A stretch of 64,000 bases of DNA, taken from Belnapia rosea. GTDB lineage: Bacteria > Pseudomonadota > Alphaproteobacteria > Acetobacterales > Acetobacteraceae. Positions 18,732 through 29,705 of this stretch are shown piece after piece; the stretch's first letter is position 1, and every line of letters starts with the position of its first letter. The position numbers and the translations under genes are program-made. The notes under the pieces are model-generated. The model made no database searches. It saw nothing but the letters and a program-made list of their open reading frames with translations, and had not been told where the DNA came from. The stretch covers positions 1 through 64,000 of the forward strand of contig NZ_FMZX01000010.1 of NCBI RefSeq assembly GCF_900101615.1, in the 5' to 3' direction.

Positions 18732-20522
18732 TCAGACGAGGACCTTGCCCTCATCCGTCACGCCGGTGACGCCACCCTCCTGGCCGGGCGCCAGGATCAT
18801 CTCGTTATGCGCCGCGCCCGAGGGGATCATCGGGAAGCAATTCTCGTCCTTGGCGACTGCGATGTCGGCGATGACCGGGCCGGGATGGGCGATCATCTCG
18901 CGGATCGCATCGTCGAGCTGGCTCGCCTCCGTCACCCGCATGCCGCGGGCATGGAAGGCCTCGGCGAGGCGGACGAAATCGGGCAGCGCCTCGGAATAGC
19001 TTTCCGAGTAGCGGCTGCCATGCAGCAGCTCCTGCCACTGCCGCACCATGCCCATATACTCGTTGTTCAGGATGAAGACCTTCACCGGCAGGCGGTACTG
19101 CGCCAGCGTCCCCATCTCCTGGATGTTCATCAGGATGCTGGCCTCGCCGGCGATGTCGATGACGAGCGCGTCCGGGTGGGCGATCTGCACGCCCATGGCC
19201 GCCGGCAGGCCGTAGCCCATGGTGCCGAGGCCGCCCGAGGTCATCCAGCGGTTCGGCTTCTGGAAGCCGAAATACTGCGCCGCCCACATCTGGTGCTGGC
19301 CAACCTCGGTGGTGATGAAGGTCTCGCGCCCCATCTCCTGGGTGATCTCGTAGAGGCGCTTCACCGCATGCTGCGGCTTGATGATGCTGCCTTCCTGCCG
19401 GTACTGCAGGCAGCCCGTGCCGCGCCAGCCATCGATGGCGCGCCACCACTCGGCGATGGCCGCCCGGTCCTGTGGCTGCTCGTCGGCCTGCCAGCACTCG
19501 ATCAGCGCCTTCAGCACCGCCCCGGCATCGCCGACGATGGCGACGTCGACCTTGACGTTCTTGTTGATCGAGGACGGGTCGATATCGGCGTGGATCTTCT
19601 TCGAATTTGGCGAGAAGGCGTTCAGCCGCCCGGTTACGCGGTCGTCGAAGCGTGCGCCGATATTCAGCATGACGTCGCAGCCATGCATGGCGAGGTTCGC
19701 CTCATAGGTCCCATGCATGCCGAGCATGCCGAGGAATTGCGGATCCTCCGAGGGGAAGGCACCGAGCCCCATCAGCGTGTTGGTGCAGGGCATGCTCGCC
19801 ATGCGGACGAATTCGCCGAGCAGGCGCGACGCCTCGGGGCCGGAGTTGATGACGCCACCGCCGGCATAGACGACAGGGCGCTTCGCACCCTTCAGCAGCC
19901 GCACCGCGGCCTGGATGCTGGCCATGTCGGGCTCGGATTGCGGGCGGTAGCTGCGATGCGGGGCCTGCGGTGCCTCGCTATAGGGACCCTTGCCGATCAG
20001 GATGTCCTTCGGCAGGTCGATCACCACCGGGCCGGGGCGGCCGGACTTCGCCACGTAGAATGCTTCATGCACCACGCCGGCGAGCTTCCGGATGTCCTTG
20101 ACCAGGTAGTTGTGCTTCGTCGCCGGGCGGGTGATGCCGGTGGTGTCCGCCTCCTGGAAGGCATCGTTGCCGATGAGATGGGTCGGCACCTGCCCGGTCA
20201 GGCAGATCACCGGGATGCTGTCCATCAGCGCATCGACGAGGCCGGTCACCGCATTGGTGGCACCCGGGCCGCTGGTCACCAGCACTACGCCCACCTTGCC
20301 GGTGGAACGTGCATAACCCTCGGCCGCATGCACCGCCGCCTGCTCATGGCGAACCAGGATGTGGCGAATGGCGTTCTGCTGGAACAGCGCATCGTAGAGC
20401 GGCAGCACCGCGCCACCGGGATAGCCGAAGATGACCTCGACGCCATTGTCCTTTAACGCCTGGAGGACGATTTCCGCACCATTCATGGTGCGGGTCTCGG
20501 TCGTCTGAAGGGTGGCGGACAT
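18732..20522 (-). CDS. ilvB: acetolactate synthase catalytic (large) subunit
   Basis: A 596-residue ThDP/FAD enzyme forming acetolactate and acetohydroxybutyrate. The N-terminal Pyr domain has GYPGGAVLPLYDAL, catalytic Glu in RHEQAAVHAAEGYARSTG, and GPGATNAVTGLVDA. The ThDP/metal region is AGEASILMNIQEM...NNEYMGMVRQWQ. GEAS replaces the common GDAS but is usual in alphaproteobacterial IlvB. I chose ATG 20522 with GAGGAG upstream. It heads ilvBNC and lies 87 bp after miaA on the same strand. No branched-chain leader peptide is visible here, unlike leuA. Confidence 0.97.
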   Translation of the reverse strand: MSATLQTTETRTMNGAEIVLQALKDNGVEVIFGYPGGAVLPLYDALFQQNAIRHILVRHEQAAVHAAEGYARSTGKVGVVLVTSGPGATNAVTGLVDALMDSIPVICLTGQVPTHLIGNDAFQEADTTGITRPATKHNYLVKDIRKLAGVVHEAFYVAKSGRPGPVVIDLPKDILIGKGPYSEAPQAPHRSYRPQSEPDMASIQAAVRLLKGAKRPVVYAGGGVINSGPEASRLLGEFVRMASMPCTNTLMGLGAFPSEDPQFLGMLGMHGTYEANLAMHGCDVMLNIGARFDDRVTGRLNAFSPNSKKIHADIDPSSINKNVKVDVAIVGDAGAVLKALIECWQADEQPQDRAAIAEWWRAIDGWRGTGCLQYRQEGSIIKPQHAVKRLYEITQEMGRETFITTEVGQHQMWAAQYFGFQKPNRWMTSGGLGTMGYGLPAAMGVQIAHPDALVIDIAGEASILMNIQEMGTLAQYRLPVKVFILNNEYMGMVRQWQELLHGSRYSESYSEALPDFVRLAEAFHARGMRVTEASQLDDAIREMIAHPGPVIADIAVAKDENCFPMIPSGAAHNEMILAPGQEGGVTGVTDEGKVLV

Positions 20523-20609
20523 GGCGGGCTCCTCGAACACACATCGCCCCGCCGGGTTCGACCCCGGTTCGCGGCGGAGAGGGAGGGTTAGACCCCTCCT
20601 CGCGGCAGG

Positions 20610-21569
20610 TCAACGCCGCTTTTCAACAAATGCGAAGATTTCTGCCGCATATCTTTCCTGAAATTGCGTCACGCTCGCTATGCGCGCATGGATGATATGC
20701 GTCTCGGTCGGGGCAGCCAAGTCCTGGTGCCGGAACCAGGTCGCCTGCCGCTTGGTGTACTGGCCAGTATGCAGGATGGCCCGCGCCCGCGCCGCGTCCG
20801 GCGCCATCTCGCCCCGAAGCATGGCGGCCAGCTCCGGCACCCCATGCGCCCGCATGGCGGGCAGCGCGGGCTCGAGCCCCTGCGCCAGCAGCGCCTGCAC
20901 CTCCTCCACCGCCCCGCCCGCCAGCATGGCGTCGAAGCGAGTGGTGATGGCGGTGCGCAGCGCCTCCCGCGGCGGGTCGAGCCGGATGGCGGCGAAGCGC
21001 CAGGGAACCTCGCCGCGTTGTGCCGGCCCGGTATGCTCGGCCTCCCGCTGCCAGGCGGCCAGGCCCCGCCCGGTGCCACGCAGCACCTCATAGGCACGGG
21101 CGATGCGCTGACTGTCGCCCGGGCGGAGCTGGGAGGCCGTCTCCGCATCCAGCCGGGCATGCAGGCCGGGTGCCCCGAGCTCGGCCAGCAGCGCCCGCGC
21201 CTCCTCCCGCGCCTCGGGCGGCACTGGCGGGATGGCGGAAAGCCCCCTGGTCAGCGAGAGGAAGTAGAGGCCGGTACCGCCGCACAGAATGGGCAGCGCC
21301 GCCTGTTCCATCTCGGCCAGGGCCGCCTCGCGCCACCAGGCGACGCTCGCCGCCTCGGCGGCCGGGCGGATGCCGTAGAGGCGGTGCGGCGCCAGCGCCT
21401 CCTCCTCCGGCGTCGGCCGGGCCGTCAGCACGCGCAGCTCGCGGTAGAGCTGCATGGAATCGGCATTGATGACGGTTCCGCCGAAGCGCCGCGCCAGCGC
21501 CAGCGCCAGGGCGGATTTGCCGCTGGCGGTCGGGCCGGCGACGATGAGCGCAAGGGGCCGTTGCGTCAT
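20610..21569 (-). CDS. miaA: tRNA dimethylallyltransferase
   Basis: A 319-residue enzyme that transfers a dimethylallyl group to A37 of tRNAs reading UNN codons. The P-loop GPTASGKSALALALA, INADSMQLYRELRVLTARPT and LCGGTGLYF are diagnostic. The C-terminal HTGQYTKRQATWFRHQ is the tRNA-binding region. It is divergent from serB (29 bp) and lies upstream of ilvB. A link between A37 modification and Leu/Phe/Trp codon-based attenuation is known in enterobacteria; here only proximity is seen. Confidence 0.97.
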   Translation of the reverse strand: MTQRPLALIVAGPTASGKSALALALARRFGGTVINADSMQLYRELRVLTARPTPEEEALAPHRLYGIRPAAEAASVAWWREAALAEMEQAALPILCGGTGLYFLSLTRGLSAIPPVPPEAREEARALLAELGAPGLHARLDAETASQLRPGDSQRIARAYEVLRGTGRGLAAWQREAEHTGPAQRGEVPWRFAAIRLDPPREALRTAITTRFDAMLAGGAVEEVQALLAQGLEPALPAMRAHGVPELAAMLRGEMAPDAARARAILHTGQYTKRQATWFRHQDLAAPTETHIIHARIASVTQFQERYAAEIFAFVEKRR

Positions 21570-21598
21570 GCCGCCCGCCCCGGCATATCCCGCGCCGC

Positions 21599-22492
21599 AT
21601 GTCCCACATCCTGACCCTGGTGGCCCCGGCCGGCGGCCTCGCCGCCGCCACCCTCGCCCGGCTCCGCACCGCCCTGGCGGATCTCGGCGCCGATGCCGGC
21701 ACGCCGGACTGGCTGGCGCCGGATGAGGCGGCCGACATCCCCTTCGCCGGCCTCTCGCCCGAGCAGGCGACAGCCGCCGCCCTCGCCACGCTGGAGGGCG
21801 CGCCGATCGATGCCATCGCCCTCCCCGCCGAGGGCCGTCGCAAGCGCCTGTTGCTGGCCGACATGGACAGCACCATCGTCACCAGCGAGACGCTGGACGA
21901 GCTGGCCGCCTTCGCCGGGCTGAAGGAGCGGATCGCCGCCATCACCCGCCGCTCGATGAATGGCGAGCTGGACTTCCGCCAGGCGCTGACCGAGCGCGTC
22001 GGCCTGCTCGCCGGCCTCGATGCCGCGGCGCTGGAGGAGACCTGGGCCGCGACCGAGATCACCCCGGGCGCCCAGGCGCTGGTCGCCACCATGCGGGCCA
22101 ATGGTGCGCATTGCGCTATCGTCTCCGGTGGCTTCACCTTCTTCACGGGGCGGGTGGCGGAGAGGCTCGGCTTCCATGCCCACTACTCCAACACCCTGGG
22201 CGTGGCCGATGGCAAGCTGACCGGCCGGGTGGAGGAGCCGATCCTCGACCGCGACGCCAAGCTGGCCACCCTCAAGCGCCTCTCGGCTGAACTCGGCCTG
22301 CCTCTCTCGGCCGCGCTGACGGTGGGGGATGGGGCGAACGACCTCGCCATGCTGGATGCCGCCGGGCTCGGCATCGCCTTCCGCGCCAAGCCGGTGGTTG
22401 CCGCCGCGGCGCGGGCGCGGGTGGACCATGCCGATCTCCGCGCCCTGCTCTTCGCCCAGGGCTACCGGGCCGAGGAGATCGTCGCGGCATAG
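21599..22492 (+). CDS. serB: phosphoserine phosphatase
   Basis: A 297-residue HAD-superfamily enzyme hydrolysing O-phosphoserine in the last step of serine synthesis. Motif I is LLADMDSTIVTSETLDELA (nucleophile Asp), motif II SGGFTFFT, the conserved Lys lies near DAKLATLKRL, and motif III is VGDGANDLAML. The N-terminal about 75 residues form the ACT-like extension seen in SerB of this group. It is divergent from miaA. A strong hairpin follows immediately after the stop. Confidence 0.96.
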   Translation: MSHILTLVAPAGGLAAATLARLRTALADLGADAGTPDWLAPDEAADIPFAGLSPEQATAAALATLEGAPIDAIALPAEGRRKRLLLADMDSTIVTSETLDELAAFAGLKERIAAITRRSMNGELDFRQALTERVGLLAGLDAAALEETWAATEITPGAQALVATMRANGAHCAIVSGGFTFFTGRVAERLGFHAHYSNTLGVADGKLTGRVEEPILDRDAKLATLKRLSAELGLPLSAALTVGDGANDLAMLDAAGLGIAFRAKPVVAAAARARVDHADLRALLFAQGYRAEEIVAA

Positions 22493-22497
22493 CGCTT

Positions 22498-22528
22498 GCC
22501 TCTCCCGCCGGGCATCAGCGGGAGAGGC
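22498..22528 (+). promoter_or_regulatory. 11-bp hairpin covering the rutA ribosome binding site
   Basis: GCCTCTCCCGC pairs perfectly with GCGGGAGAGGC across a 9-nt loop. The right arm contains GGGAGAGG, the probable rutA ribosome binding site, and ends 3 bp before its ATG. No U-tract follows, so it could be a rho-independent-like end of serB or a translational lock on rutA. Confidence 0.55.
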
Positions 22529-22531
22529 AGG

Positions 22532-23611
22532 ATGGATATCGGGGTCTTCATTCCGATCGGCAATAATGGCTGGCTGATCTCCACCACCTCGCCGCAATAC
22601 ATGCCGAGCTTCGACCTCAACCGCGAGGTGGTGCAGCGGGCCGAGCGCCATGGCTTCGACTTCGCCCTTTCCATGATCAAGCTGCGGGGCTTCGGCGGCC
22701 CCAGCGAGTTCTGGGACCACAACCTCGAAAGCTTCACCCTGATGGCGGGGCTCGCGGCCGTCACCAGCCGCATCCGCCTCTATGCCTCGGTCGCGGTGCT
22801 GACCATCCCACCCGCGATCGTGGCGCGGATGGCCGCCACCATCGACGACATCTCGCGCGGCCGCTTCGGGGTGAACATCGTCTCCGGCTGGCAGCAGGCC
22901 GAATACAGCCAGATGGGCCTCTGGCCCGGCGAGGCGCATTTCGCCCGGCGCTACGAGTATTGCGCCGAATATGTGCAGATCCTGCGCGAGCTCTGGGCCA
23001 CCGGCCGGTCCGATCTCAAGGGGCGCTTCTTCCAGATGGAGGATTGCCGCGTCAGCCCCCGGCCCAAGGGCGAGGTGAAGATCGTCTGCGCCGGCCAGAG
23101 CCCGACCGGCATCCGCTTCGCGGCCCAATACGGGGACTATAATTTCTGCGCCGGCGCCGGGGTGAACGACCCGATGCAGACCGCACCCAACATCGCCCGC
23201 CTGGTCGAGGCGACGAGGGAGACGGGCCGCGCGGTCGGCGCCTATGTCCTCTACATGGTCATCGCCGCCGGGACGGATGCCGAGGCCGAGGCGCGCTGGG
23301 AGCATTACCGCGACGGGGTCGACCTCGAGGCCGTGGCTTGGCTCACCGAACAGGCCGGGGCCGATACGGCGGCGGACGACTCCTCGACCGCCCGCTGGAT
23401 GGCGCGGGCGAAGTCGGCCGTGAATTTCAACATGGGGCTGATGGTCGGCTCCTACGCCACCGTCGCCCGGCTGCTGGACGAGGCGGCCGCGGTGCCGGGG
23501 ACCAGCGGCATCATGCTGGTCTTCGACGACTTCCTGCGAGGCATGGATGAGTTCGGCGAGCGCATCCAGCCGCTGATGCGCTGCCGGGCGGGGCGGGTAG
23601 CCGCCGCCTGA
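22532..23611 (+). CDS. rutA: pyrimidine monooxygenase RutA-like flavoprotein
   Basis: A 359-residue LLM-class (luciferase-like) FMN oxidoreductase. The N-terminus [47 protein letters not shown] and [22 protein letters not shown] match RutA, which opens uracil or thymine at C4-N3. The start is ATG 22532, just after a strong hairpin. The rest of the rut operon (rutB-G) is not adjacent: serB precedes and degP converges. It may therefore be an orphan with another amide substrate. The family call is strong; the exact reaction is inferred. Confidence 0.88.
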   Translation: MDIGVFIPIGNNGWLISTTSPQYMPSFDLNREVVQRAERHGFDFALSMIKLRGFGGPSEFWDHNLESFTLMAGLAAVTSRIRLYASVAVLTIPPAIVARMAATIDDISRGRFGVNIVSGWQQAEYSQMGLWPGEAHFARRYEYCAEYVQILRELWATGRSDLKGRFFQMEDCRVSPRPKGEVKIVCAGQSPTGIRFAAQYGDYNFCAGAGVNDPMQTAPNIARLVEATRETGRAVGAYVLYMVIAAGTDAEAEARWEHYRDGVDLEAVAWLTEQAGADTAADDSSTARWMARAKSAVNFNMGLMVGSYATVARLLDEAAAVPGTSGIMLVFDDFLRGMDEFGERIQPLMRCRAGRVAAA

Positions 23612-23621
23612 CAGGCATGAC

Positions 23622-23643
23622 GGGGGCCGGTCACCCGGCCCCC
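23622..23643. terminator. terminator-like hairpin between convergent rutA and degP
   Basis: GGGGGCCGG and its complement around TCA form a 9-bp GC-rich stem between two convergent genes. No U-tract on either strand, so intrinsic termination is uncertain. Confidence 0.5.
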
Positions 23644-23649
23644 TCCGGA

Positions 23650-25233
<1,584 letters not shown>

Positions 25234-25321
25234 CGGGGACACCTCGATTGCGAAGGGGGAGCGGCGCGGGTTCAACGCAACTCCCGCCGGAAGGGCTGAA
25301 GCTCAGGCTAGGATAGTTGGG

Positions 25322-25344
25322 GGCTGGCGCCTATTGCGCCAGCC
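25322..25344. other. 9-bp hairpin between hflC and degP
   Basis: GGCTGGCGC-CTATT-GCGCCAGCC is a perfect stem-loop in the 144-bp gap. No U-tract is present. It may mark an end of the hflKC transcript or an RNA processing site. Confidence 0.4.
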
Positions 25345-25377
25345 GGCAAGGGCGCGGCCCGTCACCACGCCCCTGCC

Positions 25378-26262
25378 TCATGGCGCCCGGCCCTGGCCGG
25401 GCGCCGGGATGCTGCGGAAGTACTTGAAGAAGTCGCTGTCCGGGCTCAGCAGCAGGCGCGTCTCGCCATCGGAGAAGGCTTCCCGCATCGCCTGCATTGT
25501 CCGCCAGAACTGGAAGAACTCCGGGTCCTGCTGGAAGGCCTCGGCGAAAATGCGGATGGCGGTCTGCTCGCCCTGGCCGCGCAGGATCTCGGATTGCGAC
25601 TGCGCCTCGGCGATCAGCACGGTGCGGTCGCGCTCGGCTGCGGCGCGGATGCGCTGGGCCTGCTCGGCACCCTCGGCCCGCTGTTCCCGGGCAACGCGTT
25701 CGCGCTCCGATTGCATGCGGGAGAGGATGGCCTGGGTGTTCTCCTCCGGCAGGTCGGCGCGGCGGATGCGCACATCCGTCACCTCGATGCCGAAGCTGCG
25801 CGCCTCCGCGTTCACCCGCAGGCGGATGTCGCCCATGATCCGCGCGCGGTCGGCCGAGAGCACCGCCAGCAACGTCTCGCTGCCAAGCGTGTTCCGCAGG
25901 GTCGAGGAGACGATCGGGCCCAGCCGCAGCCGGATGCCGTTCTCGGTCGCGCCGACGGTCTGGTAGAAGCGCAGCGGGTCCGTGATCAGGTAGCGGGTGA
26001 AGGTGTCCACCACGATCCGGCGCTGGTCCCCGAGGATGACCTCCTGGCCCTGCGCGTCGAAATCGAGCAGGCGGCGGTCGAAGGGGATCACCGTCTGGAT
26101 GAAGGGCACCTTCATGTTCAGCCCCGGCTCACGCACCACGCGCCGTGGCTCGCCGAACTGGGTGATCAGCACCTGCTGGGTCTGGTGCACGGTGAACAGC
26201 GAGGAGACGGCGGCGAAGAGCGCCAGCAGCACCAGGACTGCGAGGATAGCGGCGCGGTTCAT
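25378..26262 (-). CDS. hflC: protease modulator HflC
   Basis: A 294-residue SPFH/prohibitin-family protein. One N-terminal membrane helix (about 5-22) anchors a periplasmic SPFH domain (VHQTQQVLITQFGEPRRVV) and a long coiled-coil around 180-240. With HflK it forms a cage around FtsH and limits its access to membrane substrates. Its start overlaps the hflK stop by 4 bp (ATGA). degP follows. Confidence 0.96.
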   Translation of the reverse strand: MNRAAILAVLVLLALFAAVSSLFTVHQTQQVLITQFGEPRRVVREPGLNMKVPFIQTVIPFDRRLLDFDAQGQEVILGDQRRIVVDTFTRYLITDPLRFYQTVGATENGIRLRLGPIVSSTLRNTLGSETLLAVLSADRARIMGDIRLRVNAEARSFGIEVTDVRIRRADLPEENTQAILSRMQSERERVAREQRAEGAEQAQRIRAAAERDRTVLIAEAQSQSEILRGQGEQTAIRIFAEAFQQDPEFFQFWRTMQAMREAFSDGETRLLLSPDSDFFKYFRSIPAPGQGRAP

Positions 26263-27449
26263 CGCGTGCCTCCCTGCTGCGCGGCGCGCGGCGTGGTTGG
26301 CAGCGCCGAGGGCGCCGGCGCGGCCGGGCGATTGCCCGCACGCGGCGGTTGCTCCGAAAGATTGAGGAAGGGCACCAGCCCCTGCAGCCGGTCATCCACG
26401 ATGACCTTCGGGTTGCGCCGCAGGATGTCCTCCATGGTCTCGAGATAGAGCCGGCGCATGGTAATGTCCTGTGCCTGGCGATAGGCGCCGAGCACGCTGA
26501 CGAAGCGGGTCGCCTCGCCCTTGGCGCGGGCTTCCTGGCTGTCCCGGAAGCCCTGGGCTTCCTGCATCATGCGCTCCGCCTCGCCGCGGGCGCGGGGAAT
26601 GATGTCGTTGCGGTAGGCCTCGGCCTCGTTGCGCTGCCTCTCCTTGTCGGCGGCGGCGCGCTGCACGTCGCGGAAGGCCTCGATGACGGCGGCCGGCGGA
26701 TCCACCTTCTGCAGCTGCACCTGGGTGATCGCGACGCCGGCCTTGTACTGGTCCATGATGGCCTGGGTGCCCTGGGCCACCTGGGTCTCGATCTGGCCGC
26801 GGGCCTCGGTCAGCGCCGGCTGGATCGGGGTGCGCCCGATCACCTCCCGCATCATGCTCTCGGCGGCGGACTTGATCGTGACCTCGGGGTTGCGGGTGTT
26901 GAACAGGAATTCGGCCGCATCCCGCACGCGCCAGCGCACGACGAAATCGATGTCGATGATGTTCTCGTCGCCGGTCAGCATCAGCGACTCCTCGAGCACG
27001 TCGCGGCCGCTGACGGTGCGCGGCGCGCTCGGGTCGCCGGAGCGGAAGCCGATGAAGATGAGGTTCTCGGTGGTGACGCGCGGGGTGAGCGCGGTCTCGA
27101 CCGGCCAGGGCAGGTGATAGTTCAGGCCGGGCGCGGCGTTGCGGTTATAGGCGCCGAAGCGCAGCACCACGCCCTCCTCGTCCGGCTGCACCCGATAGAT
27201 GCCGCTCGCGGCCCAGATGCCGATGACGAGGAGGCCGAGGATGGCAGCGATGCGTCCGCTGCCGCCGCCTTTCGGCATCCAGAGATTGGCCCGGACCCAG
27301 TCCTGCGCACGGCGGATCAGGTCGTCGAGGTCGGGTCCCGGCCCGCCTGGGCCGCGGCCGCCCCCCGGAGGCCCGGGTGGAGGTGTCCCCCACGGCCCGC
27401 CCGGTCGGGGATTCCCCCAGGGGCTGGGTCCGCCACTGTTCAGCGCCAT
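26259..27449 (-). CDS. hflK: FtsH modulator HflK
   Basis: A 396-residue SPFH protein. The first about 45 residues are Gly/Pro-rich and cytoplasmic ([18 protein letters not shown]), followed by [11 protein letters not shown], a membrane helix at about 68-87, and the SPFH domain ([19 protein letters not shown]). A C-terminal helical region ends in a Pro/Ala tail. It partners HflC, whose start it overlaps. It is divergent from mrp; the 195-bp gap between them holds a spaced inverted repeat. Confidence 0.95.
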   Translation of the reverse strand: MALNSGGPSPWGNPRPGGPWGTPPPGPPGGGRGPGGPGPDLDDLIRRAQDWVRANLWMPKGGGSGRIAAILGLLVIGIWAASGIYRVQPDEEGVVLRFGAYNRNAAPGLNYHLPWPVETALTPRVTTENLIFIGFRSGDPSAPRTVSGRDVLEESLMLTGDENIIDIDFVVRWRVRDAAEFLFNTRNPEVTIKSAAESMMREVIGRTPIQPALTEARGQIETQVAQGTQAIMDQYKAGVAITQVQLQKVDPPAAVIEAFRDVQRAAADKERQRNEAEAYRNDIIPRARGEAERMMQEAQGFRDSQEARAKGEATRFVSVLGAYRQAQDITMRRLYLETMEDILRRNPKVIVDDRLQGLVPFLNLSEQPPRAGNRPAAPAPSALPTTPRAAQQGGTR

Positions 27450-27545
27450 TGTTTGGTCCGGCCTCCACTGCCCTGTTCATTTGGCCGCCGGCAGGAGCCT
27501 TGACGCGCCTTTGGGCACGTTTGGGGCTGGATGCGCGGCGGCGCC

Positions 27546-27623
27546 CGGCCAATATGACACGCCCGGCCGGGCGACGGGTGCCCGCACGCTATTGAGCGCC
27601 CCAGGCGGGCGCGATATTGGCCG
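27546..27623. repeat. spaced inverted repeat between hflK and mrp
   Basis: CGGCCAATAT at 27546-27555 is perfectly complementary to ATATTGGCCG at 27614-27623, with a 58-bp interval, in the divergent promoter region. The AT-containing arms stand out in this GC-rich gap and could be paired operator half-sites. Confidence 0.45.
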
Positions 27624-27644
27624 GAAACGGGGGATTTTCAAGCG

Positions 27645-28772
27645 ATGGCCGAACAACTGGTCGAAACGGTGCGGGCCGCACTGCAGGCCATCCGCGATCC
27701 GGCGACCGGGCAGGACCTGGTTTCCTCCGGCATGGTGCAGGGTCTGGCAGCCCGGGACGGCCTCGTGCAATTCGCCCTGGCGGTGCCGCGCGAGCGGGCC
27801 CGGGCGATGGAGCCACTGCGCCTGGCGGCCGAGCAGGCTGCCGCCGCGGTGCCTGGGGTGCTGAGCGCGACGGCGGTGCTGACCGCCCACCGCCCCGCTC
27901 CTGCCCCCGGGCCGGCCGCAGCCCCGGCGGCGCCGGCCCGGCCCGGCCCCAAGGCGCCGGCCGGCCAGGGGCCGATGCTGCTGCCCGAGGTGAAGAAGAT
28001 CATCGCCGTCGCCTCCGGCAAGGGCGGCGTCGGCAAGTCCACGACGGCGGTGAACCTCGCCGTGGCGCTGGCCGCCGAGGGGCTGCAGGTCGGGCTGCTG
28101 GATGCCGACATCTTCGGCCCGTCCCTGCCCCAGATGCTCGGCACGCGGGAGCGGCCGCGCACCGAGGGCCAGCGCATCATCCCGATCAGCCGCTGGGGGC
28201 TGAAAGCCATGTCCATCGGCTTCCTGGTCGAGGAGGAAACGGCGATGATCTGGCGCGGCCCGATGGTGATGGGCGCGCTGGAGCAGCTGATGGGCCAGGT
28301 AAACTGGGGCCCGCTCGACATCATGGTGGTCGACATGCCGCCCGGCACGGGCGACGCGCAGCTCACCATGTCGCAGCGGGTGCCGCTCGCCGGCGCCGTC
28401 ATCGTCTCGACGCCGCAGGACGTCGCGCTGATCGATGCCCGCCGCGGGGTGAAGATGTTCGAAAAGGTGAATGTCCCCGTGCTCGGGGTCATCGAGAACA
28501 TGTCCTACTACTGCTGCCCCAATTGCGGGCACAGGGACGAGCTCTTCGGCCATGGCGGGGCGCGGGCCGAGGCGGCGAAGATGGGCGTCGAATTCCTCGG
28601 CGAGCTGCCGCTGAAGCTCGACATCCGCCTGCTGGCCGATGCCGGCACGCCGATCGTCGCCGCCCGGCCGGAGACCGAGGAGGCGCAGACCTATCGCCGC
28701 ATGGCCGCGCGGCTCTGGGGCAAGCTGAACGGGGCGGAGGCGGCGGCGGGGCCACGCATCGTCATCGAGTAG
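27645..28772 (+). CDS. apbC: iron-sulfur cluster carrier protein Mrp/ApbC
   Basis: A 375-residue P-loop ATPase of the Mrp/NBP35 class that carries and delivers [4Fe-4S] clusters. An N-terminal DUF59/MIP18-like domain (about 5-85) is joined by a Pro/Ala linker to the ATPase. That domain has the deviant Walker A ASGKGGVGKSTTAVNLA, DADIFGPSLPQM, VDMPPGTGDAQLT and the cluster-binding CPNC near ENMSYYCCPNCGHRDELFG. It is divergent from hflK and convergent with the ribokinase gene. The length is typical. Confidence 0.95.
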   Translation: MAEQLVETVRAALQAIRDPATGQDLVSSGMVQGLAARDGLVQFALAVPRERARAMEPLRLAAEQAAAAVPGVLSATAVLTAHRPAPAPGPAAAPAAPARPGPKAPAGQGPMLLPEVKKIIAVASGKGGVGKSTTAVNLAVALAAEGLQVGLLDADIFGPSLPQMLGTRERPRTEGQRIIPISRWGLKAMSIGFLVEEETAMIWRGPMVMGALEQLMGQVNWGPLDIMVVDMPPGTGDAQLTMSQRVPLAGAVIVSTPQDVALIDARRGVKMFEKVNVPVLGVIENMSYYCCPNCGHRDELFGHGGARAEAAKMGVEFLGELPLKLDIRLLADAGTPIVAARPETEEAQTYRRMAARLWGKLNGAEAAAGPRIVIE

Positions 28773-28820
28773 GAGCCTGATCGCCGAAGGCTGGAACGGC
28801 TAGGGGCGTGCCTCGGGGAG

Positions 28821-29705
28821 TCATGCTCCGAGGAGCAGAGCCTCGGTCTCGGCCGCGGCCGGCATGGCGGCGCCGGGCCGGGTGCAGGCGATGGCAGCGG
28901 CGGCCGAGGCGCGGCGCATCGCCGCCGCCATCGGCAGGCCACGATCGAGCGCGGCAGCGAATACGCCGCACCAGGCATCGCCAGCGCCGGTGGTATCGAC
29001 CGGCGTCACCGGGAAGGCCGGCACTCGTACCGCTCCGGCGGCACCGGCGAATTCCGCCCCCGCCTCCCCCAGCGTCACCGCCACATCGATGCCGAGCGCC
29101 CGGTGCAGCGCCTTGGCCCCGGTGCCGCAGCCGAGCTGGCTGGCGAGCCAGGCGGCCTCGTGCTCATTGGCGATCAGCAGGCTCAACGCCCGCAACGCCG
29201 CCGCCGGCAGTGGGGCGGCGGGGGCGAGGTTCAGCACCACCCGGCCCCCGGCTGCCCTGGCACGCCCGATGAGGGCGGCATTCTCCTCGGCCGGCACCTC
29301 CATCTGCAGCAACAGGGTGGTGGCGGGCGTCAGCGCCGCCGCTTCCACCTGGGCGGCGCTGGCGAGGCGGTTGGCGCCGCTGCCGACGGCGATCTGGTTG
29401 CGCCCGGCCGGGTCGACGCAGACCGCGGCGCAGCCGGTCGGCGCCGTGACGGTGGCGAGGCGGCTGAGGTCGATGCCTGCCTCCCGCAGGCCGGAGAGTG
29501 CCACCTCCGCCATGGCATCGGCACCGACCGCACCGGCGAAGGCGACCTGCGCCCCGTCGCGTGCCGCCGCCACCGCCTGGTTGGCGCCCTTGCCGCCCGG
29601 CAGGGCCTGGTAGCCCGGTGCGAGCACGGTATGGCCCGGCACCGGCAGCTCCGGCAGGGTGAAGACGAGGTCGGCGGCGACGGAGCCGAAGACGATGAGG
29701 CTCAC
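28821..29705 (-). CDS. rbsK: ribokinase (PfkB family)
   Basis: A 294-residue PfkB-family sugar kinase. The N-terminal signature GGKGANQAVAAARDGA and C-terminal DTTGAGDAWCGVF (catalytic Asp in GAGD) are those of ribokinase, which makes ribose 5-phosphate from ribose. Other nucleoside/sugar kinases share these motifs, so substrate is probable, not certain. No rbs transport genes lie nearby. Its start overlaps the preceding small membrane-protein gene (ATGA), so the pair is co-translated. Confidence 0.88.
   Translation of the reverse strand: MSLIVFGSVAADLVFTLPELPVPGHTVLAPGYQALPGGKGANQAVAAARDGAQVAFAGAVGADAMAEVALSGLREAGIDLSRLATVTAPTGCAAVCVDPAGRNQIAVGSGANRLASAAQVEAAALTPATTLLLQMEVPAEENAALIGRARAAGGRVVLNLAPAAPLPAAALRALSLLIANEHEAAWLASQLGCGTGAKALHRALGIDVAVTLGEAGAEFAGAAGAVRVPAFPVTPVDTTGAGDAWCGVFAAALDRGLPMAAAMRRASAAAAIACTRPGAAMPAAAETEALLLGA

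Noticed and set aside
19130-19180. IlvB inactivated by Glu in place of Asp in its ThDP motif (GEAS)
   Set aside because: GEAS is, to my knowledge, the usual form in alphaproteobacterial acetolactate synthases.
20523-20613. A branched-chain amino acid leader peptide before ilvB
   Set aside because: No short ORF with clustered Leu, Ile or Val codons is present; the ATG frame at 20613 runs into ilvB without such a cluster.
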